This document shows, piece after piece, positions 16,134 to 24,239 of a stretch of 64,000 nucleotides of DNA (position 1 is the first letter of the stretch; every line of letters starts with the position of its first letter). The stretch is taken from positions 1 to 64,000 of the forward strand of contig CACWID010000004.1 in NCBI GenBank assembly GCA_902760865.1. The letters run 5' to 3'. The notes below the pieces were generated by a model. That model ran no database searches and was not told where the DNA came from. It saw only the letters and a list, made by a program, of their open reading frames with translations. Source of the stretch: an uncultured Bacteroidales bacterium (GTDB lineage Bacteria; Bacteroidota; Bacteroidia; Bacteroidales; Muribaculaceae). A program made the position numbers and the translations under genes.

Positions 16134-19100
16134 TCACTTGACGACGGCCTTCTTATTGCCAATCAGATAGAGGCCCTTCAGGCCCTCGAGGCTGGTGGTC
16201 TGGCGACGTACCAATCGGCCATCGATGGTGTACACGTCCACGGGCTGGCCATCAGCAGCAATCTCGGTGATGCCACTAGTGACCACGACAACGGCCGTAG
16301 CAGGAGCAGATTCCTTACCGCCCTCATAAACAGCCGTCACGGCAAACGTGTGCTCACCGCTGGAGAGGCCTGAAACTGGCATTTCGTAGGTCGTGTCAGC
16401 AGTACTGCCGACCAGTACGCCATCGACATAGATGTTGTAACCGACAGGAGCCGATGCGCTACGCTCATAGGTGATATCATCCAGCAGGAGGCCGAAGATG
16501 TCTTGAGCCGTATGGCGGATGGCAAAGTACCTAGTTCCCTCGGGAAGCGTGAAGGTATACTCAGTCCAGTCGGTGGCATCGAGCCATACCTCCTCGAGCG
16601 AGACAAAACTATCGATATCGGTATCGGTAGTCGAATAGAGCACCTCGAAGGATTCATAGCCATAATCGGCCGTAATCACGCGGGCAAAGAAGCTGATCTC
16701 CTGTTCATTGCCCATCAGCTCGGGCGATATCAGCCAGTGATCGGTAGCGGGGATAGGATCGCCGTCGGACACACAGGTTGACAGCAGCAACTGGTTACCG
16801 CTGTGCGGTTCATAAACCGAACCCACTCCTTCGGGGAAGCCCTCATACATGGAGTTGAATACCATCCACGCCATGGGGTCACCCAGGTTGGGAACCTCAA
16901 AGCCCGAGAAACCGTAGCACATCAATCCGTTGCCATCGTAGAGTGACCAGTCGCCCAAGGCACCAGTGTGCTGCGTATCAGTAATGCCACCCAAGCTGAA
17001 CTCGGGGAAGGCCTCGGCATCCTCAAACTCTTCGGTCACACGCATAGCGCCGTCGGTATCGGGAGCGGTCCACGACAGAGCCAGATCGTTGCCAGACTGC
17101 TCAACAATCAAGTCTGTAGGAGCAGGCAGAGAGGGCTCGATAATGGTGATATAGGCTTGGGCCTCGTTGTTGGCAAGCTGTTGGTCCATCTCATAGACAA
17201 CGCGAGCCACAATCTCAACATCGCCGGCTTCGTCAAGAACAGTGGTCGGGAAATCAACCTGCTGGGTCCAGGACATGAAGGGAGCCAACATCTGGTTGGG
17301 CGTCACATCCAGCAACTGCTTGTCACCGGCCGTGAGCAATACCCTGAAGCCGTTAGCGGCATTCTCGCCCTCGTTGGTCACAGTCACCGACATCGAAGCC
17401 GTTTTGCCGGCCTCGACACTCGCGGGAGCATCAACCGAAATAGAGAGATCATGCTGATACAAGTCTGCGATGTGGATATTGTCCACCAGGAGCAGGTCGC
17501 CAAGGGTAACCAGTTCACCCTCCCAATGGTCAATCTCGGATGCATTGACATACTTTGCCAAAAGACCGATGCGGGCGTAGCGACCGCCTTGCAGGGCAGT
17601 CAGGGGCACCTTCACCTGCGTGAAGGAATTACCCACTGCGATGCCTTCCCGGAGGAGGGTAAACTCGCCGCCGTCAACGCTGCCGATTACTGCCAGCGAA
17701 CGGATGTCGGGGCTGGCGACGTCAAAGAGAAGCGTCGGGTTGGTAAGACCTTCAAGGTCGAGTTTGCCCGAATTGAAGAATACCATGCCTTCCTCCTCGC
17801 TGAGCAGTGCCATCGACGAGCCATCGTTGTCGGAGGCCTGAGGCGAAATCATGATCGTGCCGTTGGTCTCCCAGAAGTAATGCGACTCATCATCAGTAAA
17901 GCCCTCGACAAGAGGCAGCTCATAGGGTGCGCCTACCAGCAGACCTGTCGTTGCTGACATTCCTTCATACTCGGCGTTGGCCTCGTTTTTGGTCTCAACA
18001 ATCCAGTACTCCAGACGCTGTTCGCCCTCATCGGTGTCGAAGGGCACGTCGTAGGCGTCAGCGTCGGTGAGCGTGGCAAGCAACTCGTTCTTCTCGACAG
18101 AATTGCTGGTCCATCCTTGCTCAACAAATGTACTCCAGACGAGATAGTTGACCGTGGCAGGATTTACCGGGCCACCATTCTCGCCGGTGTTGCCCACCTT
18201 ATCCCATTTCAGCGCAACGATTTCGACACCGTCGGCAGCAGTGAGGTTCTCGACAGGACTCGGCACATCGGGGCCGACATAAACGGTCACCTTCTCACTC
18301 TTCAAGCCCTTGCCCGACTCGTTGTAGGGGATGGCTTGGTAGGTGTGGTCACCGACTTCATCGGGCTCATCGACATAGGTCGCGGTTGCGCCGGGAGCAA
18401 CATTCTCAACGCTTCCGACAACGCTTCCGTCTCGCAGGATGTCGATTCGTGTCAGGTTGGCGGTCAACGGCGAACCGTCAACGGCGAGAGTGGGAGCGGT
18501 CACATTGACCTCGGCACGCAGCGCAGCCTGCTCATCGGCTACAACATTGATGGCGGGTGCAGCAGGAGCCGTAGGCTCGGCACCAAAGTCGATGCTGATG
18601 TATTTCACCATGAGGCGATAAGCGTCAGCATCGCTGATGGCATGGATGGCCAGGTAATACTTGCCGTCCTCATTCACCGAGAACATGCCCTCAAATTCTT
18701 CGCCCATGTCGTCATAGGAGGTGACATATGTGGGCTCAATGACCGTGGTCGTCAAAGCCTCAGCAGTGGGCTCTGTACCCAGCAGCACCTCAAAACGCTC
18801 TTCGATGCCCGAATTGTGGGCATTGACAACCACGCTGTAGCTCTTGCCAGCCTCGAGCTGGACGGGCAAAGTGACCAGGTAGTCATCAGCCGCATTGTCA
18901 GCGCTGTAATTGTAATTGGTCAGGTAAGTGTCGTCCCAATTCCAGGTGCAACCGTCCTCGTTGGCGTCAATCACCGTGAAGAGGTCGAAGGTCTCGGGCA
19001 GGGTCAGATCGGCGGTATAAGGCACAGTGAGCGTGGCAACAAGTTTCACGGTCACGACCTCGCTCTTGTCACCTGCACCCATCTCGTTATAGGCCACAGC

Positions 19101-21110
19101 ATAGTACTTGTGTGAGCCCAGGGTCAGGTCTTCGCCATTGTCAACCCAGGTCAACGCCGCACAGGGTGCCACGTCCTCGAAGGTGTGGATCACCTGTTCG
19201 TCGCGCACGAGCTCAACCTTGTCCAGGTTGCCCGACAGGGGCTCGCCATTGCGTTTCACCACAGGAGCCTTGAAGTTGACGGTCACCTCGATCTGCTCTT
19301 CGGTCTGGACGGCGGTGAAGTCGGTGGGAGCGGCCGGAGCCTCCATCTCATAGACGTCAACCATCACATTGTCGACAAAGAGCTTGTTCATGTCGGCTGG
19401 CGAGATGGCATGGAAACCGATGTAATAGGTTCCAGTCTCGCTCACGATGATTGTAGCTTCCAGCTGCTGAGGTTCCTCCCAGGTCACATCAGTAGGCTCA
19501 ACGACCTGGATGGTCATGCCCTCGGGCGTGGCATCGCTGCCGGCCAGCACCTCGATGCGCTCGTCATAGCCCTTGTTCCATGTGTCAAACGTCAGGCGGT
19601 ACTGCTTACCAGCCTCGAAGTGGAAGGCAGGCGAAATCAGCCAGTCGTCGGCATCAAAGGATTCATTATAAGTGTAACGGGCAAACCAGTTCTCGTCGCT
19701 GTTGTAGGCAAAGTCCCAGGTGTCGTGGTCACCGTTGGCATCGATGATGGTGAATGCTTCCTGCTCTTCCTGGGTCTGGAAGGTGTTCAGGTAAGGATAG
19801 TCCTCAATGGGCTTGAAGGGGTCCTCACGGCTTATGGCGAGGTCCTCAATCCAGACGTCGAAATCCACATTCTCGTCACTGCCGTTGGCCAGCAGCTCGA
19901 CAAGCGAGGTGAATACCCCGCCCTCCTCGTCAAAGGCCATTTCATAGGGCACCAGGTTGTCTCCGTTATAACCCACTGCATAGATAGTCTGGCCGTCCAG
20001 TTCGCCCAGCACCTGCAGGCCGTCGAAGGTCACGACGCCGTCGTTGATGACGCCATGCATCCACGCGTCAGGATAATCGGCAAACAGGCCCTGCAGGTAC
20101 ACGTCATCACCATCAAAGCCCAGGTTGACCTGGCCGCGGAAGGGCACTGACGAGCCCTCGTAGTAATGACCACGGGTGTACCACGTCTCGGTCTCCAGGC
20201 CAGCCGGCGGCGTCACTGTCACCACATCGAGTGGCACAAAGTCGTGGTCGAAGGTATAGACGCTCTCGTAGTCTCCGAAGTCGGAGAACTCAACATTGCC
20301 GTCGCTCTCATAGAACACGCCGATAATGTTGTCCTCGCTCGAACCATTGAGCGTAATTTGGTCACCGTCGATGGTGAAGGTAATCGCATCACGCGCATCG
20401 TCCTTGAAGTAGAAGCGGTCATCCTTCACGCCCCAATAGAGGACATGAGGCACTGCAAAGTACCCTCTGTGGCCCACCAACTGCCCCGTGGGGATGGTAA
20501 TGGTGTTGCCATCGAGAGTGCCTTTCACCCAAGAACTGGTGCGATAGGTGGAGATGATGTCCTTGATATAGACATCGCCGTTGTCGCAGAACACGACATG
20601 CACCTGACCGAACTGCTCGGTGAGCAGCCTGGAGTCGCCGTCAGGGTCATAAACCAGCGCATTGCCCGAGCGATTATAGACTTTGCGCTGGCCCTCGGCG
20701 GGCTTAATGATCACGCCGTAGTCGTCAATCACCTCCCCAGCACGTCGAGCAGCCCTGTTGTTCTTCAGGCTCGGTCCGGCGGCAGGACGATGGGCCTTTC
20801 GCTTGCAGGCGGTTTCTTTTTTGTCCTTCACCTTGGACATGGCAGCGGCTTCTTGGGCCTTGGTTTTCACTGCGGCATCCCGCTTCTTGTCGGCAGGTGT
20901 TGTCGGCACGGTAGCCACATCAGCCCCTGATGCGGCAACATTAACTATTCTAGAGGGTTGGTTCTTAATCTTCCTCAGGCCGTCGTGAGTGGTCCTGGCC
21001 ATCCTGGTGGTCAAGTCCACTTGCCGATGAGGCGAATCCTGTGCCCTCGCCTGCGATGGCCACAACAGGAGCATGGCCACAACAAGCAAAAACATGGTTT
21101 TCTTTCCCAT
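16134..21110 (-). CDS. Giant secreted multi-domain choice-of-anchor-J protein with a T9SS-type tail
   Basis: A 1658-aa exported protein. The start MGKKTMFLLVV at 21110 gives a proper signal peptide (1-23); upstream Mets add a Cys-rich tail that would spoil it. Residues ~25-130 are Lys/Arg/Ala-rich and low complexity. Two copies of an unassigned beta module follow (about 130-270 and 300-440; VYIKDI...SWVKGTLDGNTITIPTGQ in the first). Then come repeated choice-of-anchor-J jelly rolls with Fn3-like linkers (DDWLISPAF, DDYLVTLP, DHWLISPEL, LLDDITYERS), a CARDB-like segment, and a C-terminal sorting tail (VYTIDGRLVRRQT...GLYLIGNKKAVVK). It probably acts as a surface adhesin or scaffold. Promoter TATATTTG at 21161-21154. 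Confidence 0.85.
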   Translation of the reverse strand: MGKKTMFLLVVAMLLLWPSQARAQDSPHRQVDLTTRMARTTHDGLRKIKNQPSRIVNVAASGADVATVPTTPADKKRDAAVKTKAQEAAAMSKVKDKKETACKRKAHRPAAGPSLKNNRAARRAGEVIDDYGVIIKPAEGQRKVYNRSGNALVYDPDGDSRLLTEQFGQVHVVFCDNGDVYIKDIISTYRTSSWVKGTLDGNTITIPTGQLVGHRGYFAVPHVLYWGVKDDRFYFKDDARDAITFTIDGDQITLNGSSEDNIIGVFYESDGNVEFSDFGDYESVYTFDHDFVPLDVVTVTPPAGLETETWYTRGHYYEGSSVPFRGQVNLGFDGDDVYLQGLFADYPDAWMHGVINDGVVTFDGLQVLGELDGQTIYAVGYNGDNLVPYEMAFDEEGGVFTSLVELLANGSDENVDFDVWIEDLAISREDPFKPIEDYPYLNTFQTQEEQEAFTIIDANGDHDTWDFAYNSDENWFARYTYNESFDADDWLISPAFHFEAGKQYRLTFDTWNKGYDERIEVLAGSDATPEGMTIQVVEPTDVTWEEPQQLEATIIVSETGTYYIGFHAISPADMNKLFVDNVMVDVYEMEAPAAPTDFTAVQTEEQIEVTVNFKAPVVKRNGEPLSGNLDKVELVRDEQVIHTFEDVAPCAALTWVDNGEDLTLGSHKYYAVAYNEMGAGDKSEVVTVKLVATLTVPYTADLTLPETFDLFTVIDANEDGCTWNWDDTYLTNYNYSADNAADDYLVTLPVQLEAGKSYSVVVNAHNSGIEERFEVLLGTEPTAEALTTTVIEPTYVTSYDDMGEEFEGMFSVNEDGKYYLAIHAISDADAYRLMVKYISIDFGAEPTAPAAPAINVVADEQAALRAEVNVTAPTLAVDGSPLTANLTRIDILRDGSVVGSVENVAPGATATYVDEPDEVGDHTYQAIPYNESGKGLKSEKVTVYVGPDVPSPVENLTAADGVEIVALKWDKVGNTGENGGPVNPATVNYLVWSTFVEQGWTSNSVEKNELLATLTDADAYDVPFDTDEGEQRLEYWIVETKNEANAEYEGMSATTGLLVGAPYELPLVEGFTDDESHYFWETNGTIMISPQASDNDGSSMALLSEEEGMVFFNSGKLDLEGLTNPTLLFDVASPDIRSLAVIGSVDGGEFTLLREGIAVGNSFTQVKVPLTALQGGRYARIGLLAKYVNASEIDHWEGELVTLGDLLLVDNIHIADLYQHDLSISVDAPASVEAGKTASMSVTVTNEGENAANGFRVLLTAGDKQLLDVTPNQMLAPFMSWTQQVDFPTTVLDEAGDVEIVARVVYEMDQQLANNEAQAYITIIEPSLPAPTDLIVEQSGNDLALSWTAPDTDGAMRVTEEFEDAEAFPEFSLGGITDTQHTGALGDWSLYDGNGLMCYGFSGFEVPNLGDPMAWMVFNSMYEGFPEGVGSVYEPHSGNQLLLSTCVSDGDPIPATDHWLISPELMGNEQEISFFARVITADYGYESFEVLYSTTDTDIDSFVSLEEVWLDATDWTEYTFTLPEGTRYFAIRHTAQDIFGLLLDDITYERSASAPVGYNIYVDGVLVGSTADTTYEMPVSGLSSGEHTFAVTAVYEGGKESAPATAVVVVTSGITEIAADGQPVDVYTIDGRLVRRQTTSLEGLKGLYLIGNKKAVVK

Positions 21111-21153
21111 AATGATGATTTTTGATGATAAACAAATGCAAGATTTTAGCATG

Positions 21154-21161
21154 CAAATATA
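21154..21161 (-). promoter_or_regulatory. Promoter of the 1658-aa secreted protein gene
   Basis: CAAATATA reads TATATTTG on the minus strand, 44 nt upstream of the start. Confidence 0.55.
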
Positions 21162-21265
21162 CATAATTATCAGCACCTTGCAAAAAAAGTGATGCACATT
21201 GCCACATCAACCTGCAAAATGTGTATAATGGTCGATAAGGCCCAAGAGCAAAAATAACACAAAAA

Positions 21266-21442
21266 AGGCTGTGTCATAAATCAATTGCTAGAATTATAAC
21301 CGCCCTGCGGGCGGGAAATTAAGCAAATTATTTTTAAAATTTTTATTAATATGAATAAAATATTAATTTTAATTTAAAAATTTGTTTGATTTCCCGTGCG
21401 ATAGCACGGTTATATTACCGAGTCACAATTATGACACAGCCT
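21266..21442. repeat. 177-bp inverted-repeat element (MITE- or REP-like)
   Basis: Perfect 14-bp terminal inverted repeats (AGGCTGTGTCATAA and TTATGACACAGCCT). Inside them ATAACCG pairs with CGGTTAT and CGGGAAAT with ATTTCCCG, each flanking a small GC hairpin (CCGCCCTGCGGGCGG on the left, CGTGCGATAGCACG on the right), with an AT-rich core. No ORF. The ends resemble GGCTGTGTCATCA at 36080 and TGATGACACATCC at 57706. It fills most of the 400-bp gap between the giant gene and the TonB receptor gene. Confidence 0.75.
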
Positions 21443-21509
21443 CCCTGTATTAACGTCCTAAGCGTAAAGCAGCCGTCCCTTCTGGGTTAAGCCGATGATC
21501 TTTCATCAA

Positions 21510-23612
21510 TCAGAACTCAAGGGGGATCGTGAGCTTGACGATGATGTTGCGGCCCATGTTCAGCACGCCCTGGCGACCGGTGACGGGATTGACGTCGGCA
21601 TACTTAAGGCGGCTCAGGTGGCTCTGATAGGCCTTGTTGGTGAGGTTGGTCCCCATCAGGCTCAGGCAGGCGACACGTTGACCCTTGACCATGATGTCGG
21701 TGCCGATGGCAGCGTTGAGCAGGCAATAGGCCGGCGTGGCGGTCTCAGTGTCATCGGCGCGGTAGTAATGGTCCTGCTTGAAGTTATAGTCCACACCCAG
21801 CGAGACGAAGGCATTGTTCAGCACACGTCCGTCATGCAGGATTTCCCACTTGACGTCGCTCTGCCATCGCGGTGCCGGAGTGAACGGCAGGTACCGGGAT
21901 TCCTCGGGCTGGTGCAGCTGCACAGCATTGACCAGGGCAAAGCTGGTGCCCACGTGCAGGAAGTGCCAGGGATGGATATCCAGCGCCAGTTCGCCACCCA
22001 GCAGCTGGGCATCGCCACTGTCGTAGCGATAGGTCATGAACTCATCGTAGATGACCTCGCCTGTGCGGTGGATGAAGATGTAGTTGTCGATGCGGTTGCT
22101 GAACAGCGACAGTTGAGCATCGAGCCAGGACGTGGTCAGTTCGGCACCCAGGTCAAACTGCAGGCTGAACTCGGGCTTGAGGTCACGGTTGCCCACCTCA
22201 TAGCGCAGCGAACCCTCGTGCACGCCGTTGCTGGCCAACTCGCTGATGTTGGGAGCACGGAAACCGCGGGCTGCATTGGCCCTCAGGTCCAGATGCTCGG
22301 TGGCGTGCCACACGGCACCCACGCTGGCGGTAAAGCCGCTGAAGTTGCGCTTGAAGGCCTGGAAGCGTACGTCGCCATATTCAGTCAGTTTGCGACTGTC
22401 GAGATGGCGATTGTCAAAGCGCAGACCTCCGTTGAGGGCCCATTTGCCGACGTTGGCGGTCGTCGTGACGAACACGCCGAAATCAAACAGGTCATAGTTG
22501 GGGATCAGGAACTCGTAGCCCTCATTGAGCGAACCCTGCCACATGCCGCTCACGCCGCCGGTGATGCGCCAGTCCTCGCCCAGGCGCCTCGTCACGTAGT
22601 GGACGTTGTAGTTGACTGTGTGCAGCTTGAGGTAAAGCCCATACTCATCTGGAAGCTCAAACTCCTGGCGGCGGTTCTGCTGGTAAGCCAGCACGGCATT
22701 GAGTCTCCCCCCACCCACATAGAACGCGTTGTCAAGCACAGCCTTGTAGTGATACACCTGCTGGTAAGGCAAGCCGTGGTGATAGGTCTTGGTGTCGGTG
22801 TAGGGCTGCTCCAACTCGCCCGTCAGCGGGTCACGTTCGCCCTCGGCGATGCTGGGCGTGAGGTGGAAATAGGAACCCGTCAGGCGCGTATGGCCCCAGG
22901 CCTTGTTGACACCCAGCATGCCCGACAAGGCACGCTCGCGGAACTGCGTGTTGGGCACATAGCCGTCAATGGGGGTCTTATAGGCATGGGCAAACTTGTC
23001 ACCGTAGCGGATGTTCCATGACAGGCCCTGCTTGTTGCCGCCAAAGTTGAACGAGTAGTTCACCAGTCCGCTGTTGGAATGGTATTCGGAGTTCACATTG
23101 ACGCGCATCTTGCCCAGAGGCACCACGGGGTCGGTGTTGAGTTTGAGAACTCCCGCCAGGGCATCCGAGCCGTAGAGCAGACTCGCCGGGCCCTTGAGCA
23201 CCTCGACCGAGCTCACGGCGTTGCCGTCAATCTCCACGCCGTGCTCGTCGCCCCACTGCTGCCCCTCCTGGCGCACGCCGTCGGCCACGACGACCACACG
23301 GTTGTAACCCAGTCCGCGGATGACGGGCTTGGAAATGCCGCTGCCGGTGCTCACCTGTGCCACGCCGGGCAACTTGGCCACCGCATCAACGATATTGGTG
23401 GCAGGTGTCATGCGCAGGGCGTTGCGGTCAACGACACCTGCAGGCATCGACATGTCCTGCATCTTTACTGCACCGGTCGGGCCGGTGACGACCACTTGTT
23501 TGAGTTCTATGTGGCGAAAGAACACGTCGGTCGAGTCGAGCACGACCGCCTCTTGAGCTGCCATCGTGCCCACGCACGCCAGCAGCAGAAGAATCGAAAA
23601 GTATGATTTCAT
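21510..23612 (-). CDS. TonB-dependent outer-membrane receptor, ZnuD-like
   Basis: A 700-aa outer-membrane receptor with a signal peptide (1-19). The plug domain (about 40-150) has VVVTGPTGAVKMQDMSMPAG, GISKPVIRGLGYNRVVVVADGVRQEGQQWGD (in two stretches) and VEVLKGPASLLYGSDALAGV. The 22-strand barrel follows, ending in the aromatic IPLEF typical of BamA substrates. PNISELASNG and YEVGNRDLKPE resemble ZnuD-type zinc receptors. It lacks the N-terminal carboxypeptidase-like domain of SusC proteins. It lies downstream of a Cys/His-rich small membrane protein gene in the same orientation, which fits import of a metal such as zinc or copper, but the substrate is inferred. Confidence 0.92.
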   Translation of the reverse strand: MKSYFSILLLLACVGTMAAQEAVVLDSTDVFFRHIELKQVVVTGPTGAVKMQDMSMPAGVVDRNALRMTPATNIVDAVAKLPGVAQVSTGSGISKPVIRGLGYNRVVVVADGVRQEGQQWGDEHGVEIDGNAVSSVEVLKGPASLLYGSDALAGVLKLNTDPVVPLGKMRVNVNSEYHSNSGLVNYSFNFGGNKQGLSWNIRYGDKFAHAYKTPIDGYVPNTQFRERALSGMLGVNKAWGHTRLTGSYFHLTPSIAEGERDPLTGELEQPYTDTKTYHHGLPYQQVYHYKAVLDNAFYVGGGRLNAVLAYQQNRRQEFELPDEYGLYLKLHTVNYNVHYVTRRLGEDWRITGGVSGMWQGSLNEGYEFLIPNYDLFDFGVFVTTTANVGKWALNGGLRFDNRHLDSRKLTEYGDVRFQAFKRNFSGFTASVGAVWHATEHLDLRANAARGFRAPNISELASNGVHEGSLRYEVGNRDLKPEFSLQFDLGAELTTSWLDAQLSLFSNRIDNYIFIHRTGEVIYDEFMTYRYDSGDAQLLGGELALDIHPWHFLHVGTSFALVNAVQLHQPEESRYLPFTPAPRWQSDVKWEILHDGRVLNNAFVSLGVDYNFKQDHYYRADDTETATPAYCLLNAAIGTDIMVKGQRVACLSLMGTNLTNKAYQSHLSRLKYADVNPVTGRQGVLNMGRNIIVKLTIPLEF

Positions 23613-23692
23613 TCTGTGATTGTTCTAATGATTAAACGGGATGTAGTTATAGCCGGATAATCGGTCATAGACTATCTGGCACACATGATGAA

Positions 23693-24067
23693 TCACAGAA
23701 CGAACGGGGGTGCACGCAACGAGGGATGCGCCACGGCCCTGACGACAGGCTCCGCAGCCAGGAAAAACTCCAGATGGACTGCAACTTGCTTTGCCACATG
23801 GCAAGTTACCGTGCGGGGCACATCAATCTGTGTGCTGAGGAAGCGGCACGACAAGCACTCATCAATGTGGTGGGTGCCTGCGGTGATGTGACCCGAGTGG
23901 TGTACCGCGGTGTGACACTGGTCACAATCGACAGCCCTGGAGAACTCGTTAAGGGAATGCACATGAAGCGACGCGAGCAACACCATCGGCACATAGACCG
24001 ACAGCATGATCCACGCAAACAGTTGTTGAATGCGGGTGACGCCGTTTTGTGTTAGCCCTCGTTTCAT
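23693..24067 (-). CDS. Cys/His-rich small membrane-anchored protein, possible metal-handling partner
   Basis: A 124-aa protein starting MKRGLTQNGV. One hydrophobic segment (about 10-33, LFAWIMLSVYVPMVLLASL) is followed by a periplasmic part with clustered ligands: HVH, CDQCHTAVHH, GHI, HH and CLSCRFL. I recognise the pattern from small Bacteroidota proteins next to TonB receptors but cannot name a family with certainty; DUF2946-like metal proteins share the style. The ATG is 7 nt after a TATATTTG promoter (24081-24074), so a leaderless mRNA is likely and supports this start over one 48 nt upstream. The TonB receptor gene follows after 80 nt. Confidence 0.7.
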   Translation of the reverse strand: MKRGLTQNGVTRIQQLFAWIMLSVYVPMVLLASLHVHSLNEFSRAVDCDQCHTAVHHSGHITAGTHHIDECLSCRFLSTQIDVPRTVTCHVAKQVAVHLEFFLAAEPVVRAVAHPSLRAPPFVL

Positions 24068-24073
24068 CGGCTG

Positions 24074-24081
24074 CAAATATA
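24074..24081 (-). promoter_or_regulatory. Promoter of the Cys/His-rich protein-TonB receptor operon
   Basis: CAAATATA reads TATATTTG on the minus strand and ends 7 nt before the ATG at 24067. Confidence 0.6.
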
Positions 24082-24183
24082 GAGAAATTTTTAAAAACCA
24101 AGTCCCCAGGTGCAATAATTCAGATTATTTAAGATATTCCTGCCGATGTTTCCCTCTTTCTTGAAGGAGTTTATACTTGAAAT

Positions 24184-24219
24184 AAACCCCAAAAGTTGCA
24201 CAAACAACTTCTGGGGTTC
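24184..24219 (-). terminator. Terminator after the 999-aa secreted protein gene
   Basis: On the minus strand AACCCCAGAAGTTG pairs with CAACTTTTGGGGTT with one wobble, followed by a T-containing tract. It resembles the hairpin at 16063-16107. Confidence 0.75.
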
Positions 24220-24239
24220 ACATCAAGTGTCGTGTAAGG

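Noticed and set aside
18117-20930. Several plus-strand frames of 250-330 codons inside the 1658-aa gene
   Set aside because: Overlapping antisense shadows; the minus strand carries continuous recognisable domains.
21495-23021. Long plus-strand open frame (508 codons) opposite the TonB receptor
   Set aside because: It is antisense to a clear receptor gene, and its composition is typical of a GC-biased shadow frame with no recognisable domain.
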